Shown piece by piece: positions 18,497 to 26,951 of a stretch of DNA of 64,000 bases (positions are counted from its first letter, which is position 1; every line of letters begins with the position of its first letter). The notes below the pieces were generated by a model that was not told where the DNA came from, did no database searches, and saw nothing but the letters and a program-made list of their open reading frames with translations. The stretch comes from WHSO01 sp050485485. GTDB taxonomy: Bacteria; Pseudomonadota; Alphaproteobacteria; SMXQ01. The translations under genes were made by a program, and so were the position numbers. Location of the stretch: assembly GCA_050485485.1 (NCBI GenBank), contig JBJHBM010000007.1, positions 21,472 to 85,471 on the forward strand, in the 5' to 3' direction.

Positions 18497-18791
18497 ACTC
18501 GATGCCGAAATCGTCGTCGGTGGGGCGAAACTCGCCGGGAATGCGCACGACCTGAGTGACATGGGCCTTCGACGGGCCATGCTGACAGGAATCCGCCATC
18601 GTGCGCACCGTTTGCATCTCACCCGAAAACACCGCTTCGACCGTGCCGTCGCTGCGGTTGCGGACCCAGCCCTTGAGACCGCGCCGGGTCGCTTCCGCCT
18701 GAATCCAACTGCGGAAATTGACACCCTGGACCCTGCCGCGGATGCGAACGTGCATCGCCATCATTTCGGGTTCGTTGCCGGACGCGGACAT
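18474..18791 (-). CDS. acyP: Acylphosphatase
   Basis: A small enzyme (105 residues) that hydrolyses acyl phosphates. The family signature is clear: GRVQGVNFRSW with the phosphate-binding Arg27, then GLKGWVRNRSDGTVEA with the catalytic Asn45. It has about 12 more N-terminal residues than typical 90-95-residue forms, so translation could start at Met11, 12 or 13. Its ATG at 18791 lies just past the stop of the ATP12 gene, which indicates coupling. The 3' end overlaps lipB by 23 bases. Confidence 0.93.
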   Translation of the reverse strand: MSASGNEPEMMAMHVRIRGRVQGVNFRSWIQAEATRRGLKGWVRNRSDGTVEAVFSGEMQTVRTMADSCQHGPSKAHVTQVVRIPGEFRPTDDDFGIEFRILPTV

Positions 18792-18792
18792 C

Positions 18793-19566
18793 TCATTCCT
18801 CCGATAGAAGCTTCACGAAACCGGCCGCCTGTTCGAGGTCAAGCCGCCTGGCCGCACGAGCGCGCGCCGCTTCGCCATCATCGCCCCAGCGCTCGGCCTG
18901 GAACGATTCCTCGAGCGTGGCGGCCTCGAAAGCCTCGGATACGTCTATGGCGCCCTCGACAAGCGCGAGGCCTATCACCACCGAGCCTGCGGCACGGGTC
19001 GCGAGCGACAAAGCGGCAAACCTGAAATCATCGCAGTCCGAGACCGCAGCCTTGATCGCCTCGAGAACGACATCGGGCTGCGGTGGAGCCCGCAGCCCCT
19101 GCCCCACCGCAAGCTCGACCCCGAAACGGCCCGCGAACCAGGCGCAGATGGGACCCCAGCATCGGTCTTCGCGCGCAACCAAGGCATCGGGGCCGTCGGC
19201 GCGGATGCAGACGAGATCGGTGCCGCCATAGGCAGCAAGGTCGCGCACGTGGGCGGCGCGCGCCCCCGGCTCCCCCGCAATCACGTCGATCGCGCCCGCG
19301 GCGATGCGGAAATTGGGTGCCGCAGCGGGATCGGCCATTCCCCTGCCCGCAAGACGGCGCGGGTCGGCCGCGATCTCGCCGGCGATCGCCTCGGCAAGCG
19401 CCCGAGTGGGCACCACAACCGGATGGCCGCGCGGCGTCGTCGCCGGACGGCCGTTGACGGTGAGCCGATAGGCGTTGCCCTCGGCGACGACGCCCATCGT
19501 CACCTTCATATTCGGGCCGGCAGTGCCGGCCAGATCCGGCATGCGTGGCGGGTTGGCTGTGGTCAT
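18793..19566 (-). CDS. ATP12-family F1-ATPase assembly chaperone
   Basis: A 257-residue protein of the ATP12 family, found in alphaproteobacteria and mitochondria, which binds the F1 alpha subunit during ATP synthase assembly. Visible features are the N-terminal beta region with RLTVNGRPATTPRGHPVVVP, the long middle helical domain, and DALVAREDRCWGPICAWFA, matching the family's central segment. The usual LAEEWAAQ-like segment reads LAEAIAGEIAAD. An upstream in-frame start at 19605 would add 13 residues; 19566 (MTTANPP) is preferred. It is directly followed by acylphosphatase. Confidence 0.85.
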   Translation of the reverse strand: MTTANPPRMPDLAGTAGPNMKVTMGVVAEGNAYRLTVNGRPATTPRGHPVVVPTRALAEAIAGEIAADPRRLAGRGMADPAAAPNFRIAAGAIDVIAGEPGARAAHVRDLAAYGGTDLVCIRADGPDALVAREDRCWGPICAWFAGRFGVELAVGQGLRAPPQPDVVLEAIKAAVSDCDDFRFAALSLATRAAGSVVIGLALVEGAIDVSEAFEAATLEESFQAERWGDDGEAARARAARRLDLEQAAGFVKLLSEE

Positions 19567-19660
19567 GCCGCCAATGTGCCAATAAAATGATGCGAAATGA
19601 AGCATCTACGAGGCCATCCGCGGCGATTTCGCAAGTCGGCCTCGAACCGGAATTCCACGC

Positions 19661-21217
19661 ATGGATGGAGACAGCCACGGCAGCGCTACCCCACCGGGCA
19701 ACACCGGCGAGGAAACCGCAAGCCTGGCGCGCCGGCTGGTGGGGCTCGGGCTCGGTCTTGCGCTGTTCATGGTCATGCTGCTGATGCCGCCGCCCGAGGG
19801 CATGACCCCGGCAGGATGGCGGGTCGCCGCCATCGCCCTGCTGATGGCGGTATTCTGGGTCACCGAGGCAGTGCCTATCGCGGCAACCGCCCTCATCCCC
19901 ATCGCCGGGTTTCCGCTGCTGGGGGTCTCCAGCGTCGGCGCCGCAACCGCGCCCTATGCCAACCCATTGGTTTTCCTGTTCATGGGCGGCTTCGTGATCG
20001 CGCTGGCGATGGAACGCTGGAACCTGCACGTCCGCATCGCGCTGTTCGTCCTGCGCCGCGCAGGGAGCCGCATGGACGGCCTGATCGCAGGGTTCATGGC
20101 CGCCACCGCGTTCCTGTCCATGTGGGTGTCCAATACCGCCACCACCCTGATGATGCTGCCGATCGCGTTGTCGGTCGTGAAGATGCTGGCCGACAGAGCT
20201 TCCGGGGCGGCGGGCGGCATCGACGAGGACGGCCGGGCACACGGATTTGCGGCGGCATTGTTGCTGTCGGTCGCCTATGGCGCCTCCATCGGCGGGATTG
20301 CAACACTAGTGGGTACCCCTCCCAATGCCTTTCTGGCGGGTTTCATGCTGCAAACGTACGGCCTTGGCATAGGTTTCGGCCAATGGATGGCGGTTGGTTT
20401 GCCACTTTCCGTGGTGATGTTGGTTGCGGTGTGGTGGCTTGTCACGCGCGTCGTGTTCCGGCTCGGAACCGGGACTATCGCCGGCGCCCAGGCGGCCATC
20501 GGCCGTCACGCCAGCGCGCAGGGCCCCATGAGCCGGGGCGAGAAGCTGACCGCGATCCTGTTCACCACCACCGCGGCCCTGTGGGTGGTGCGCCCCTGGA
20601 TCGAGGGACTGTTTCCGGGCGGATTTCTCGACGATACGGTCATCGCCATGACGATGGCGGTGGCCGCTTTCCTGATCCCCGTCGACCTGCGTCGCGGCAT
20701 TTTTCTCATGAACTGGGAAACCGCCAAGCGCCTGCCGTGGGGCGTTCTGATCCTGTTCGGCGGCGGGCTCACGCTCGCCAACGCGATCGCGACGACCGGG
20801 GTCGCCGAATGGATCGGTGCCCGGCTCATATTCCTGGAAGGCGTGCCGGTGATCGTCGCGATCCTGGTGGTGGTGACGATCATCATTTTCCTGACGGAGC
20901 TCACGTCCAACACCGCCACGACCGCGGCGTTGCTGCCGGTCGTGGCCGTGCTCGCGCTGACGCTTGGAGAGAATCCCCTGCTCCTGGCCGTGCCTGCCGC
21001 GCTCGCCGCGAGCTGCGCTTTCATGCTGCCCGTGGCGACGCCACCCAATGCCATCGTGTTCGCATCCGGCTACCTGACGGTACCGCAGATGGCGCGTGCC
21101 GGATTCCTGCTCAACGTCGCCGGCGTGGTGGTGATCACCGCCTGCGCCTATAGCCTGATGCTGCTGGTTTTCGGCATCGAGCCCGGCACCCCACCCACCT
21201 GGGCGCCAGGGGGTTAA
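19661..21217 (+). CDS. DASS/SLC13 family sodium:dicarboxylate-type symporter
   Basis: A 518-residue inner-membrane transporter of the divalent anion:Na+ symporter family. Its two inverted-repeat SNT signatures, which bind substrate carboxylates and Na+, are at residues 157-159 (in MWVSNTATTLMMLP) and 416-418 (in LTSNTATTAALLP). The nearby TPPNAF and TPPNAI motifs (VGTPPNAF, VATPPNAI) match the two Na+ sites. Likely substrates are C4-dicarboxylates such as succinate or malate, but sulfate or other anions are possible. Its TAA shares the palindrome TTAA with the stop of the convergent pseudouridine synthase. Confidence 0.9.
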   Translation: MDGDSHGSATPPGNTGEETASLARRLVGLGLGLALFMVMLLMPPPEGMTPAGWRVAAIALLMAVFWVTEAVPIAATALIPIAGFPLLGVSSVGAATAPYANPLVFLFMGGFVIALAMERWNLHVRIALFVLRRAGSRMDGLIAGFMAATAFLSMWVSNTATTLMMLPIALSVVKMLADRASGAAGGIDEDGRAHGFAAALLLSVAYGASIGGIATLVGTPPNAFLAGFMLQTYGLGIGFGQWMAVGLPLSVVMLVAVWWLVTRVVFRLGTGTIAGAQAAIGRHASAQGPMSRGEKLTAILFTTTAALWVVRPWIEGLFPGGFLDDTVIAMTMAVAAFLIPVDLRRGIFLMNWETAKRLPWGVLILFGGGLTLANAIATTGVAEWIGARLIFLEGVPVIVAILVVVTIIIFLTELTSNTATTAALLPVVAVLALTLGENPLLLAVPAALAASCAFMLPVATPPNAIVFASGYLTVPQMARAGFLLNVAGVVVITACAYSLMLLVFGIEPGTPPTWAPGG

Positions 21218-22215
21218 CGGGGGAACGGGTCGGGGTCGGCCGGAAGCTCGAAACCGAAGGCGTCGAGCGCCGCGTCCATATGCGGCGGCAAAGGCGCGCG
21301 CAGGGTGAGCATGCCGCCCGCGGGCTTGGGAATCTCCAGGAACAGGGCATGCAGATGGAGCCGCTTGGCGAGGCCGCCCCCGGCGACGAAAGCCCCCGTA
21401 CCGCCATACTTTCCGTCGCCGAGGATGGGGGTGCCGATGGCGGCCATATGCGCGCGCAGCTGGTGGGTGCGTCCGGTGAGCGGCATCAGCAGCACGAGCG
21501 CCGCCTTCTGGGCCGCCGCGTCGGCCACCTGATAGAGCGTCACCGCGTGCTGGGCGTCTTCGACGTCGCCGACCATCTTCTCGCGCCCGCGTCCGCCCGC
21601 TTTTCCGAGGGCAAGGTCGATCCTGCCCTGGCGCGGGCGCGGCACGCCGACCGTCACGGCCAGGTAGATCTTGCGCGCGTCGCGGGCCCGAAAAGCCCCC
21701 GTGAGCGCTTGTGCGGCAGCGCGGTTGCGGGCCAGAACCAGGACGCCCGAGGTATCCCGGTCGAGGCGGTGAACCAGACGCGGGCGTTCGGACGCGTCGA
21801 AACGCAAGGCATCCAGCATGGCGTCGAGGTGCCGGTGCGTACCCGTGCCGCCTTGCACGGCAAGCCCCGCCGGCTTGTCGATTACCACAAGATCGCCGTC
21901 CCGATAGAGAACGCGGTCATGCAATGCCCTGACGTCAGCGTCTGAAACCCGCGCCGGACGCGGCACCGGCTTGAGTGCCGGCGTGACGCCATCGCGAGGT
22001 GCTGCCGCCTGGGCCTGGGGCGGCACGCGCACCTCCTGGCCCGCCTCGAGCCGAAGCCCGGCCTTGGCGCGCTTACCGTCGATCCGTATCTGCCCAGTGC
22101 GCAGCAGCTTCTGGAACTGGCCGAACGCGATGCCCGGAAAGCGCTCGCGGAACCAGCGGTCGAGGCGCAACCCGGCATCGGCCTCGGTCACGGCAATGGT
22201 CCGGAATGTCGCCAT
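21214..22215 (-). CDS. rluC: RluC/RluD-family 23S rRNA pseudouridine synthase
   Basis: A 333-residue RluA-superfamily enzyme that isomerises uridines in RNA. An S4 RNA-binding domain (about 15-70, with RLDRWFRERFPG and GQIRIDGKRAKAG) precedes the catalytic domain, whose motif HRLDRDTSGVLVLARN (149-164) holds the catalytic Asp152. RluC is the closest match by layout; RluD is an alternative, so the symbol is tentative. It converges with the DASS gene, sharing 4 bases at the stop codons. Confidence 0.85.
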   Translation of the reverse strand: MATFRTIAVTEADAGLRLDRWFRERFPGIAFGQFQKLLRTGQIRIDGKRAKAGLRLEAGQEVRVPPQAQAAAPRDGVTPALKPVPRPARVSDADVRALHDRVLYRDGDLVVIDKPAGLAVQGGTGTHRHLDAMLDALRFDASERPRLVHRLDRDTSGVLVLARNRAAAQALTGAFRARDARKIYLAVTVGVPRPRQGRIDLALGKAGGRGREKMVGDVEDAQHAVTLYQVADAAAQKAALVLLMPLTGRTHQLRAHMAAIGTPILGDGKYGGTGAFVAGGGLAKRLHLHALFLEIPKPAGGMLTLRAPLPPHMDAALDAFGFELPADPDPFPR

Positions 22216-22272
22216 GACCTCAGGCCCAAGCCCCTGTCGCCCGCTGCCGGCAGTCGGTTCTCGAAAGGGGTT

Positions 22273-23583
22273 TCATTCCTTGTCCTTCGTCCCATCCCCG
22301 GCCTCCCGCGCGGCACGGAGCTTGGCCCAGTACTCGAGACGCTTCGCTACTTCACGTTCGAAGCCACGTTCGCCCGGCCGATAAAAGATCCGGCGTTCCA
22401 TGTTTTCCGGGAAATAGTTCTGCCCGGAGAACCCCTCGGCGGTTGCATGATCGTATTCGTAACCCGCCCCGTAACCCAGCTCCGACATCAACCGGGTCGG
22501 CGCGTTGAGGATATGTTTCGGCGGCATCAGAGACCCCGTTTCGCGCGCCGCGCGCCGCGCCGCGCCTTCCGCCTTGTAGGCGGCGTTCGACTTGGGCGCG
22601 GTGGCGAGGTAGATCACGGCCTGTACGATGGCGAGTTCGCCTTCCGGCGAACCGAGGAAGTCGTAGGCATCCTTGGCCGCAAGCGCCTGATGGAGCGCCT
22701 CGGGGTCGGCGAGGCCCACGTCCTCGCTCGCGAAGCGCACCAGCCGGCGCGCGATATAGAGCGGCGGCTCGCCCGCTTCCAACATGCGGGCGAGCCAATA
22801 GAGCGCGGCATCGGCGTCGGAGCCGCGCAAAGACTTGTGCAGCGCCGAGATCAGATTGTAATGGCCTTCCTGCGCCTTGTCGTAGAGCGGCGCTCGCTTC
22901 TGCAGGAGCCGCACGAGGGTTGCCGGATCGATCGGGGTCGCCGACTTGTAGGCGAACAATTCTTCTGCGAGATTGAGCAGGTAACGCCCGTCGCCGTCGG
23001 CCATCGCCTTCAGCGCCTCGCGCGCCTCGGAGGTCAGGGGCAGCTTTCTCTTCTCGGCAGCCTCAGCCCGCGCCAGGAGGCTCTCGAGCGCCTCCGGCCC
23101 GAGCCGATTAAGCACGAAGACCTGGCAGCGCGACAGCAAGGCTCCGATGATCTCGAACGAGGGGTTCTCCGTCGTCGCGCCGATGAGGATGACCGTGCCG
23201 TCCTCGACGTAAGGCAGGAACCCGTCCTGTTGGGCACGATTGAAGCGATGGATCTCGTCCACGAACAGGAGGGTCCCCTTGCCCATGCCGCGCCGCTTGC
23301 GGGCATCGGAAAAGACCCGCTTGAGGTCCGCGACACCCGAAAACACGGCCGAAAGCGGCTCGAAATGGAGGTCGGTCGCCTGCGCCAGGAGCCGTGCGAT
23401 GGTCGTCTTGCCGCAGCCGGGCGGCCCCCACAGCACCATGCTGGCCAAGCGCCGGGCTGCCACCATGCGCCCGATCGGGCCGTCCGGCCCCAGCAAATGG
23501 TCCTGGCCCAGCACTGCGTCGAGAGTCTTGGGGCGCAGGCGATCTGCAAGTGGACGCGGCGCTTCGGCCTCGAACAGCGTCAC
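22273..23583 (-). CDS. rarA: Replication-associated recombination protein A (RarA/MgsA)
   Basis: A AAA+ ATPase acting at stalled replication forks, related to clamp-loader subunits. In the 436-residue form the Walker A GPPGCGKTT is at about 53-61. The Walker B region LLFVDEIHRFN, the sensor segment GATTENPSFE and the C-terminal tetramerisation part ending with the NYFPENM segment follow. I chose GTG at 23583 because the protein then starts MTLFEAEAPRPLADRLRP, matching the family, with GGGGG just upstream. The ATG at 23613 has no visible ribosome site. Confidence 0.9.
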   Translation of the reverse strand: MTLFEAEAPRPLADRLRPKTLDAVLGQDHLLGPDGPIGRMVAARRLASMVLWGPPGCGKTTIARLLAQATDLHFEPLSAVFSGVADLKRVFSDARKRRGMGKGTLLFVDEIHRFNRAQQDGFLPYVEDGTVILIGATTENPSFEIIGALLSRCQVFVLNRLGPEALESLLARAEAAEKRKLPLTSEAREALKAMADGDGRYLLNLAEELFAYKSATPIDPATLVRLLQKRAPLYDKAQEGHYNLISALHKSLRGSDADAALYWLARMLEAGEPPLYIARRLVRFASEDVGLADPEALHQALAAKDAYDFLGSPEGELAIVQAVIYLATAPKSNAAYKAEGAARRAARETGSLMPPKHILNAPTRLMSELGYGAGYEYDHATAEGFSGQNYFPENMERRIFYRPGERGFEREVAKRLEYWAKLRAAREAGDGTKDKE

Positions 23584-23722
23584 AGCGCACCCCCGACCCG
23601 GAATACGGCGCATACGAAAGCCGGCAAAGGGGCCGCCGACGCCGGCGCCACCCGAAACCTTGCCGCAGTGCGATGCCGAACGGGCTGCATGGAAGGCGAT
23701 CCTAGAGCATTCCCGGAGGTCT

Positions 23723-23757
23723 GAAAAAACGAAAAGGCAGCCCGGAGGCTGCCTTTC
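23723..23757 (-). terminator. Intrinsic terminator closing the ribosomal supercluster
   Basis: Read on the minus strand, a 10-base-pair stem (AAAGGCAGCC / GGCTGCCTTT) with loop TCCG is followed by TTTCGTTTTTTC. This is a canonical rho-independent terminator 23 bases after the rplQ stop, ending the alpha operon. Confidence 0.92.
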
Positions 23758-23779
23758 GGAGGTGTGTGCGGGCCTTGGA

Positions 23780-24211
23780 TCAGGCTTGGGCCGCGGCCTC
23801 TTCCTCCTCGGCGCTCTCGACCGGACCGGAATCCTGGCCCTTGGCCTCGGGATCGCGATCCACCAGCTCGATCACCGCCATCGGCGCGGCATCGCCGTAG
23901 CGAAAGCCGGCCTTGAGGACGCGGGTATAGCCGCCCTGACGTTCCGCGTAGCGCGGCGCAAGGGTGTCGAACAGCTTGGCGGCAAGTGCGGTGTCGCCCC
24001 CCAGCACGGAAAGCGCCTGGCGCCGGGCATGCAGGTTGCCCCGCTTGCCGAGCGTGATCAGCCGGTCCACCAGCGGGCGCAACTCCTTCGCCTTGGGCAG
24101 GGTGGTCTTGATCTGCTCGTGCTTCACGAGCGCCGCGGCCATGTTGTTGAACATGGCCTTGCGGTGGGACGAGGTCCGGTTCAGCTTCCGGCCGCTCAGA
24201 CGATGACGCAT
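23780..24211 (-). CDS. rplQ: 50S ribosomal protein L17
   Basis: Large-subunit protein, 143 residues, starting MRHRLSGRKLNRTSSHRKAM, the family signature. Residues 1-115 match bacterial L17. The C-terminal part after RDPEAKG is an acidic, alanine-rich tail (about 25 residues), as in many alphaproteobacteria. The ATG at 24211 is preferred over an upstream in-frame start at 24304 that would run into rpoA. It is the last gene of the alpha operon. Confidence 0.97.
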   Translation of the reverse strand: MRHRLSGRKLNRTSSHRKAMFNNMAAALVKHEQIKTTLPKAKELRPLVDRLITLGKRGNLHARRQALSVLGGDTALAAKLFDTLAPRYAERQGGYTRVLKAGFRYGDAAPMAVIELVDRDPEAKGQDSGPVESAEEEEAAAQA

Positions 24212-24249
24212 CACACTCTCTCCAGTTGCGGGCTCTAGGAGCCTGCGTC

Positions 24250-25266
24250 CTAGTAGGGCTCCTCGAGCCGCTTGGCAAGTTCCTCGATATTCTCGGGCGG
24301 CCAATCGGGAATCTCTATGCCGAGATGGAGCCCCATCTGGGCGAGGACTTCCTTGATCTCGTTGAGAGACTTGCGACCGAAATTGGGGGTGCGCAGCATC
24401 TCCGCCTCGGTCTTCTGGACCAGGTCGCCGATATAGACGATGTTGTCGTTCTTGAGGCAGTTAGCGGAACGCACCGAAAGCTCCAGCTCCTCGACCTTAC
24501 GCAACAGGTTCTTGTTGAACGCGGGCTCCTGGGGACGCTCCTCGGCGACCGAGGTGGTCGGCTCCTCGAAATTGATGAAGAGCTGAAGCTGGTCCTGCAG
24601 GATACGCGCGGCGAGCGCCACGGCATCCTCCGGCGACACCGTGCCGTTGGTCTCAAGGTCCAGCGAAAGCTTGTCGTAGTCGGTAACCTGACCGACGCGG
24701 GTGTTCTCGACCCGATAGGCGACCTTGCGCACGGGCGAATAGATCGCATCCACAGGAATCAGGCCGATAGGGGCGTCTTCGGGACGGTTCAGTGCCGCGG
24801 GCACATAGCCCTTGCCCGTGCGTACGGTAAGCTCCATCGAGAGATTGGCGCCCTTATCGAGGGTGCACAGCACGAGATCCTTGTTGAGAATCTCGACGCC
24901 GCCCGGGCACTGGATCTGGCCGGCCGTCACCTCGCCCGGGCCGGTCGCCTTCAGGCTGAGGCGGTGCGGGCCATCTGTGGCGGTGCGGATGGCAAGCTCC
25001 TTGATATTGAGGACGATGTCGGTCACGTCCTCACGCACGCCTGGAATCGAGGAGAACTCGTGCAGTATTCCGTCAATGTGGATCGCCGTCACCGACGCGC
25101 CCTGCAACGAGGACAGCAGGATGCGCCGAAGCGCATTGCCCAGGGTGAGGCCGAAACCACGCTCAAGCGGCTCCGCGACGACCGTTGCGGTACGGCTGGG
25201 ATCCTTGCCGGACTCCACATTGAGCTTGTTCGGCTTAATCAGTTCGGTCCAGTTCTTCTGAATCAC
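24250..25266 (-). CDS. rpoA: DNA-directed RNA polymerase alpha subunit
   Basis: 338 residues. The N-terminal dimerisation domain (to about 235) carries GFGLTLGNALRRILLSSL, which contacts beta and beta prime. A linker rich in Glu/Pro leads to the C-terminal domain with VRSANCLKNDNIVYIGDLVQ, used for UP-element and activator binding. Standard length. It follows rpsK after a 124-base gap, the longest inside the alpha operon, where I see no obvious promoter. Confidence 0.98.
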   Translation of the reverse strand: MIQKNWTELIKPNKLNVESGKDPSRTATVVAEPLERGFGLTLGNALRRILLSSLQGASVTAIHIDGILHEFSSIPGVREDVTDIVLNIKELAIRTATDGPHRLSLKATGPGEVTAGQIQCPGGVEILNKDLVLCTLDKGANLSMELTVRTGKGYVPAALNRPEDAPIGLIPVDAIYSPVRKVAYRVENTRVGQVTDYDKLSLDLETNGTVSPEDAVALAARILQDQLQLFINFEEPTTSVAEERPQEPAFNKNLLRKVEELELSVRSANCLKNDNIVYIGDLVQKTEAEMLRTPNFGRKSLNEIKEVLAQMGLHLGIEIPDWPPENIEELAKRLEEPY

Positions 25267-25390
25267 CAGTGTGACCTCATCTTGACGGCACGTCGCCGTG
25301 GGATTGGGCCTTCACGCCGTGGCCAGGGCAGCCCGGGCGGAAAACCGCGTCAGCCCCGCACTCGGGCGGCGGGCCGACCTGGAACGCAGA

Positions 25391-25786
25391 TCAGACGCGA
25401 CGCCGCTTGGGCGGACGACAACCGTTGTGCGGGATCGGGGTTACGTCGCGGATCGACAGAATGGTAAAGCCCACCGACTGCAATGCACGCAGCGCCGACT
25501 CGCGGCCCGAGCCCGGCCCCTTGACTTCGACTTCGAGGGTCCGCATGCCGTGTTCCATCGCCTTGCGGCCCGCATCCTCCGCGGCCATCTGCGCGGCATA
25601 AGGTGTGGACTTGCGCGACCCCTTGAATCCCTGGGAGCCTGCCGACGACCAGGCAATGGCATTGCCCTGCGCGTCGGTAATCGTGATCATGGTATTGTTG
25701 AAGCTTGCGTTCACGTGTGCGACGCCGGAAGCGATGTTCTTGCGGTCGCGGCGGCGTGTACGCGCGCCAGTGGGAGGTGTCGCCAT
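25391..25786 (-). CDS. rpsK: 30S ribosomal protein S11
   Basis: 131 residues, normal for alphaproteobacterial S11. It contains ASFNNTMITITDAQGNAIAW and the C-terminal TPIPHNGCRPPKRRRV that lies near the mRNA exit site. It lies between rpsM and rpoA; rpsD is absent, unlike the E. coli alpha operon. Confidence 0.98.
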   Translation of the reverse strand: MATPPTGARTRRRDRKNIASGVAHVNASFNNTMITITDAQGNAIAWSSAGSQGFKGSRKSTPYAAQMAAEDAGRKAMEHGMRTLEVEVKGPGSGRESALRALQSVGFTILSIRDVTPIPHNGCRPPKRRRV

Positions 25787-25811
25787 TGTCCGTTCCTAAA
25801 CGAGTATTGCC

Positions 25812-26186
25812 TTAAGCCGGCTTCTTCTTGCCGGCAATCGGCCGCGCCTTGCCCTTGCGGGTACGGGCGTTCGTGTGAGTTCTCTGACCGTGGACCGGAA
25901 GGCCCTTGCGGTGCCTGAGGCCGCGATAGCAACCGAGGTCCATCAGCCGCTTGATGTTCATGGCGGCGGTACGCCGCAGATCGCCTTCGACAGTGTAGTC
26001 GTTGTCGATGATCTCACGGATGCGGATGACCTCGTCGTCCGTCAACTGATGCACGCGCTGCACGGCGGGGATTCCGGCCTTCTGGCAGATGTCCTTCGCC
26101 AGACGGGGCCCGATGCCGTGGATATAGGTAAGCGCGATCTCGACCCGCTTCTCGGTCGGAATGTTAACGCCAGCAATGCGCGCCAA
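25812..26186 (-). CDS. rpsM: 30S ribosomal protein S13
   Basis: 124 residues, with ARIAGVNIPTEKRVEIALTY at the start and GLPVHGQRTHTNARTRKGK near the end, which contacts the P-site tRNA and the L5 bridge. I place the start at TTG 26186 because it gives the usual N terminus and GGGAG lies 8 bases upstream. A second in-frame TTG at 26201 would add 5 residues. It is the first gene of the alpha operon, preceded by a consensus-like promoter. Confidence 0.93.
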   Translation of the reverse strand: MARIAGVNIPTEKRVEIALTYIHGIGPRLAKDICQKAGIPAVQRVHQLTDDEVIRIREIIDNDYTVEGDLRRTAAMNIKRLMDLGCYRGLRHRKGLPVHGQRTHTNARTRKGKARPIAGKKKPA

Positions 26187-26252
26187 GTGTCTGACTCCCA
26201 ATCAAAAACAGGTTATGTCGGAATCGCCCGCGGGCCCTCGAAAAGGCGTGCG

Positions 26253-26280
26253 ATTATAGAAAAACCGGGCCTCAAGTCAA
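26253..26280 (-). promoter_or_regulatory. Sigma-70-type promoter for rpsM-rpsK-rpoA-rplQ
   Basis: TTGACT (26275-26280), 16 bases, then a perfect TATAAT (26253-26258), read on the minus strand. It lies between adk and rpsM, about 67 bases upstream of the rpsM start, and would allow the alpha operon to be transcribed separately from spc/secY/adk. Confidence 0.8.
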
Positions 26281-26300
26281 CTGCCCAAACCCCATGATTT

Positions 26301-26951
26301 TCAAGCATTTCCCATTATCCCGTCGAGCGCCGCCGCGACCGCCTCTATGGAAGCCATGCCGTCGACCGATTTGAGGGCCCCCCGGGCCTCGTAATAGGGC
26401 AGCAGGGGGGCGGTCTGGGCGTGGTAGGCCTTGAGGCGCGCCGCCACGGTTTCGGCGTTGTCGTCCTTGCGACGGATGAATTCCGTGCTCCCACACACGT
26501 CGCAGATACCCGGCATCCTGGGCCGGAGATTGGTATCATGGTAGCCGGCGCCGCACTTGGCGCAGGTGTAACGCCCGGCGATCCGTTCCACCAAGGCGGC
26601 ATCGTCCACCTTGAGCTCGATCACATGGTCGAGGCGCAACCCCTTTTCGACCAGCATCCGATCCAGCGCCTCGGCCTGGGGCACGGTGCGGGGAAAACCG
26701 TCCAGGATGAAGCCACCGGCACAATCGGGCTGCTCGATGCGTGCCGCGATCATCTCGATCATGATGTCGTCCGGCACGAGATCTCCACGCTCCATGATCG
26801 CCTTGACCTCCTGCCCGAGCGGACTGCCCGACGCGACGGCGGTACGCAGCATGTCTCCGGTCGAAAGCTGCTTGAGGCCATATGCCTGCTCCAACCGGCT
26901 TGCCTGAGTCCCCTTGCCCGCCCCGGGAGGTCCGAGAAGGATCAGGTTCAT
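26301..26951 (-). CDS. adk: Adenylate kinase, zinc-lid type
   Basis: Interconverts ATP, AMP and ADP. 216 residues. P-loop GPPGAGKGT at 7-15, GFPRT at 85-89, and a lid domain with four cysteines (130, 133, 150, 153) in CAKCG and CDVCG that should bind zinc, unlike the E. coli enzyme. The ATG at 26951 overlaps the secY stop by one base, which indicates coupling. Long upstream open frames are read-through of secY shadow sequence, not part of this protein. Confidence 0.97.
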   Translation of the reverse strand: MNLILLGPPGAGKGTQASRLEQAYGLKQLSTGDMLRTAVASGSPLGQEVKAIMERGDLVPDDIMIEMIAARIEQPDCAGGFILDGFPRTVPQAEALDRMLVEKGLRLDHVIELKVDDAALVERIAGRYTCAKCGAGYHDTNLRPRMPGICDVCGSTEFIRRKDDNAETVAARLKAYHAQTAPLLPYYEARGALKSVDGMASIEAVAAALDGIMGNA

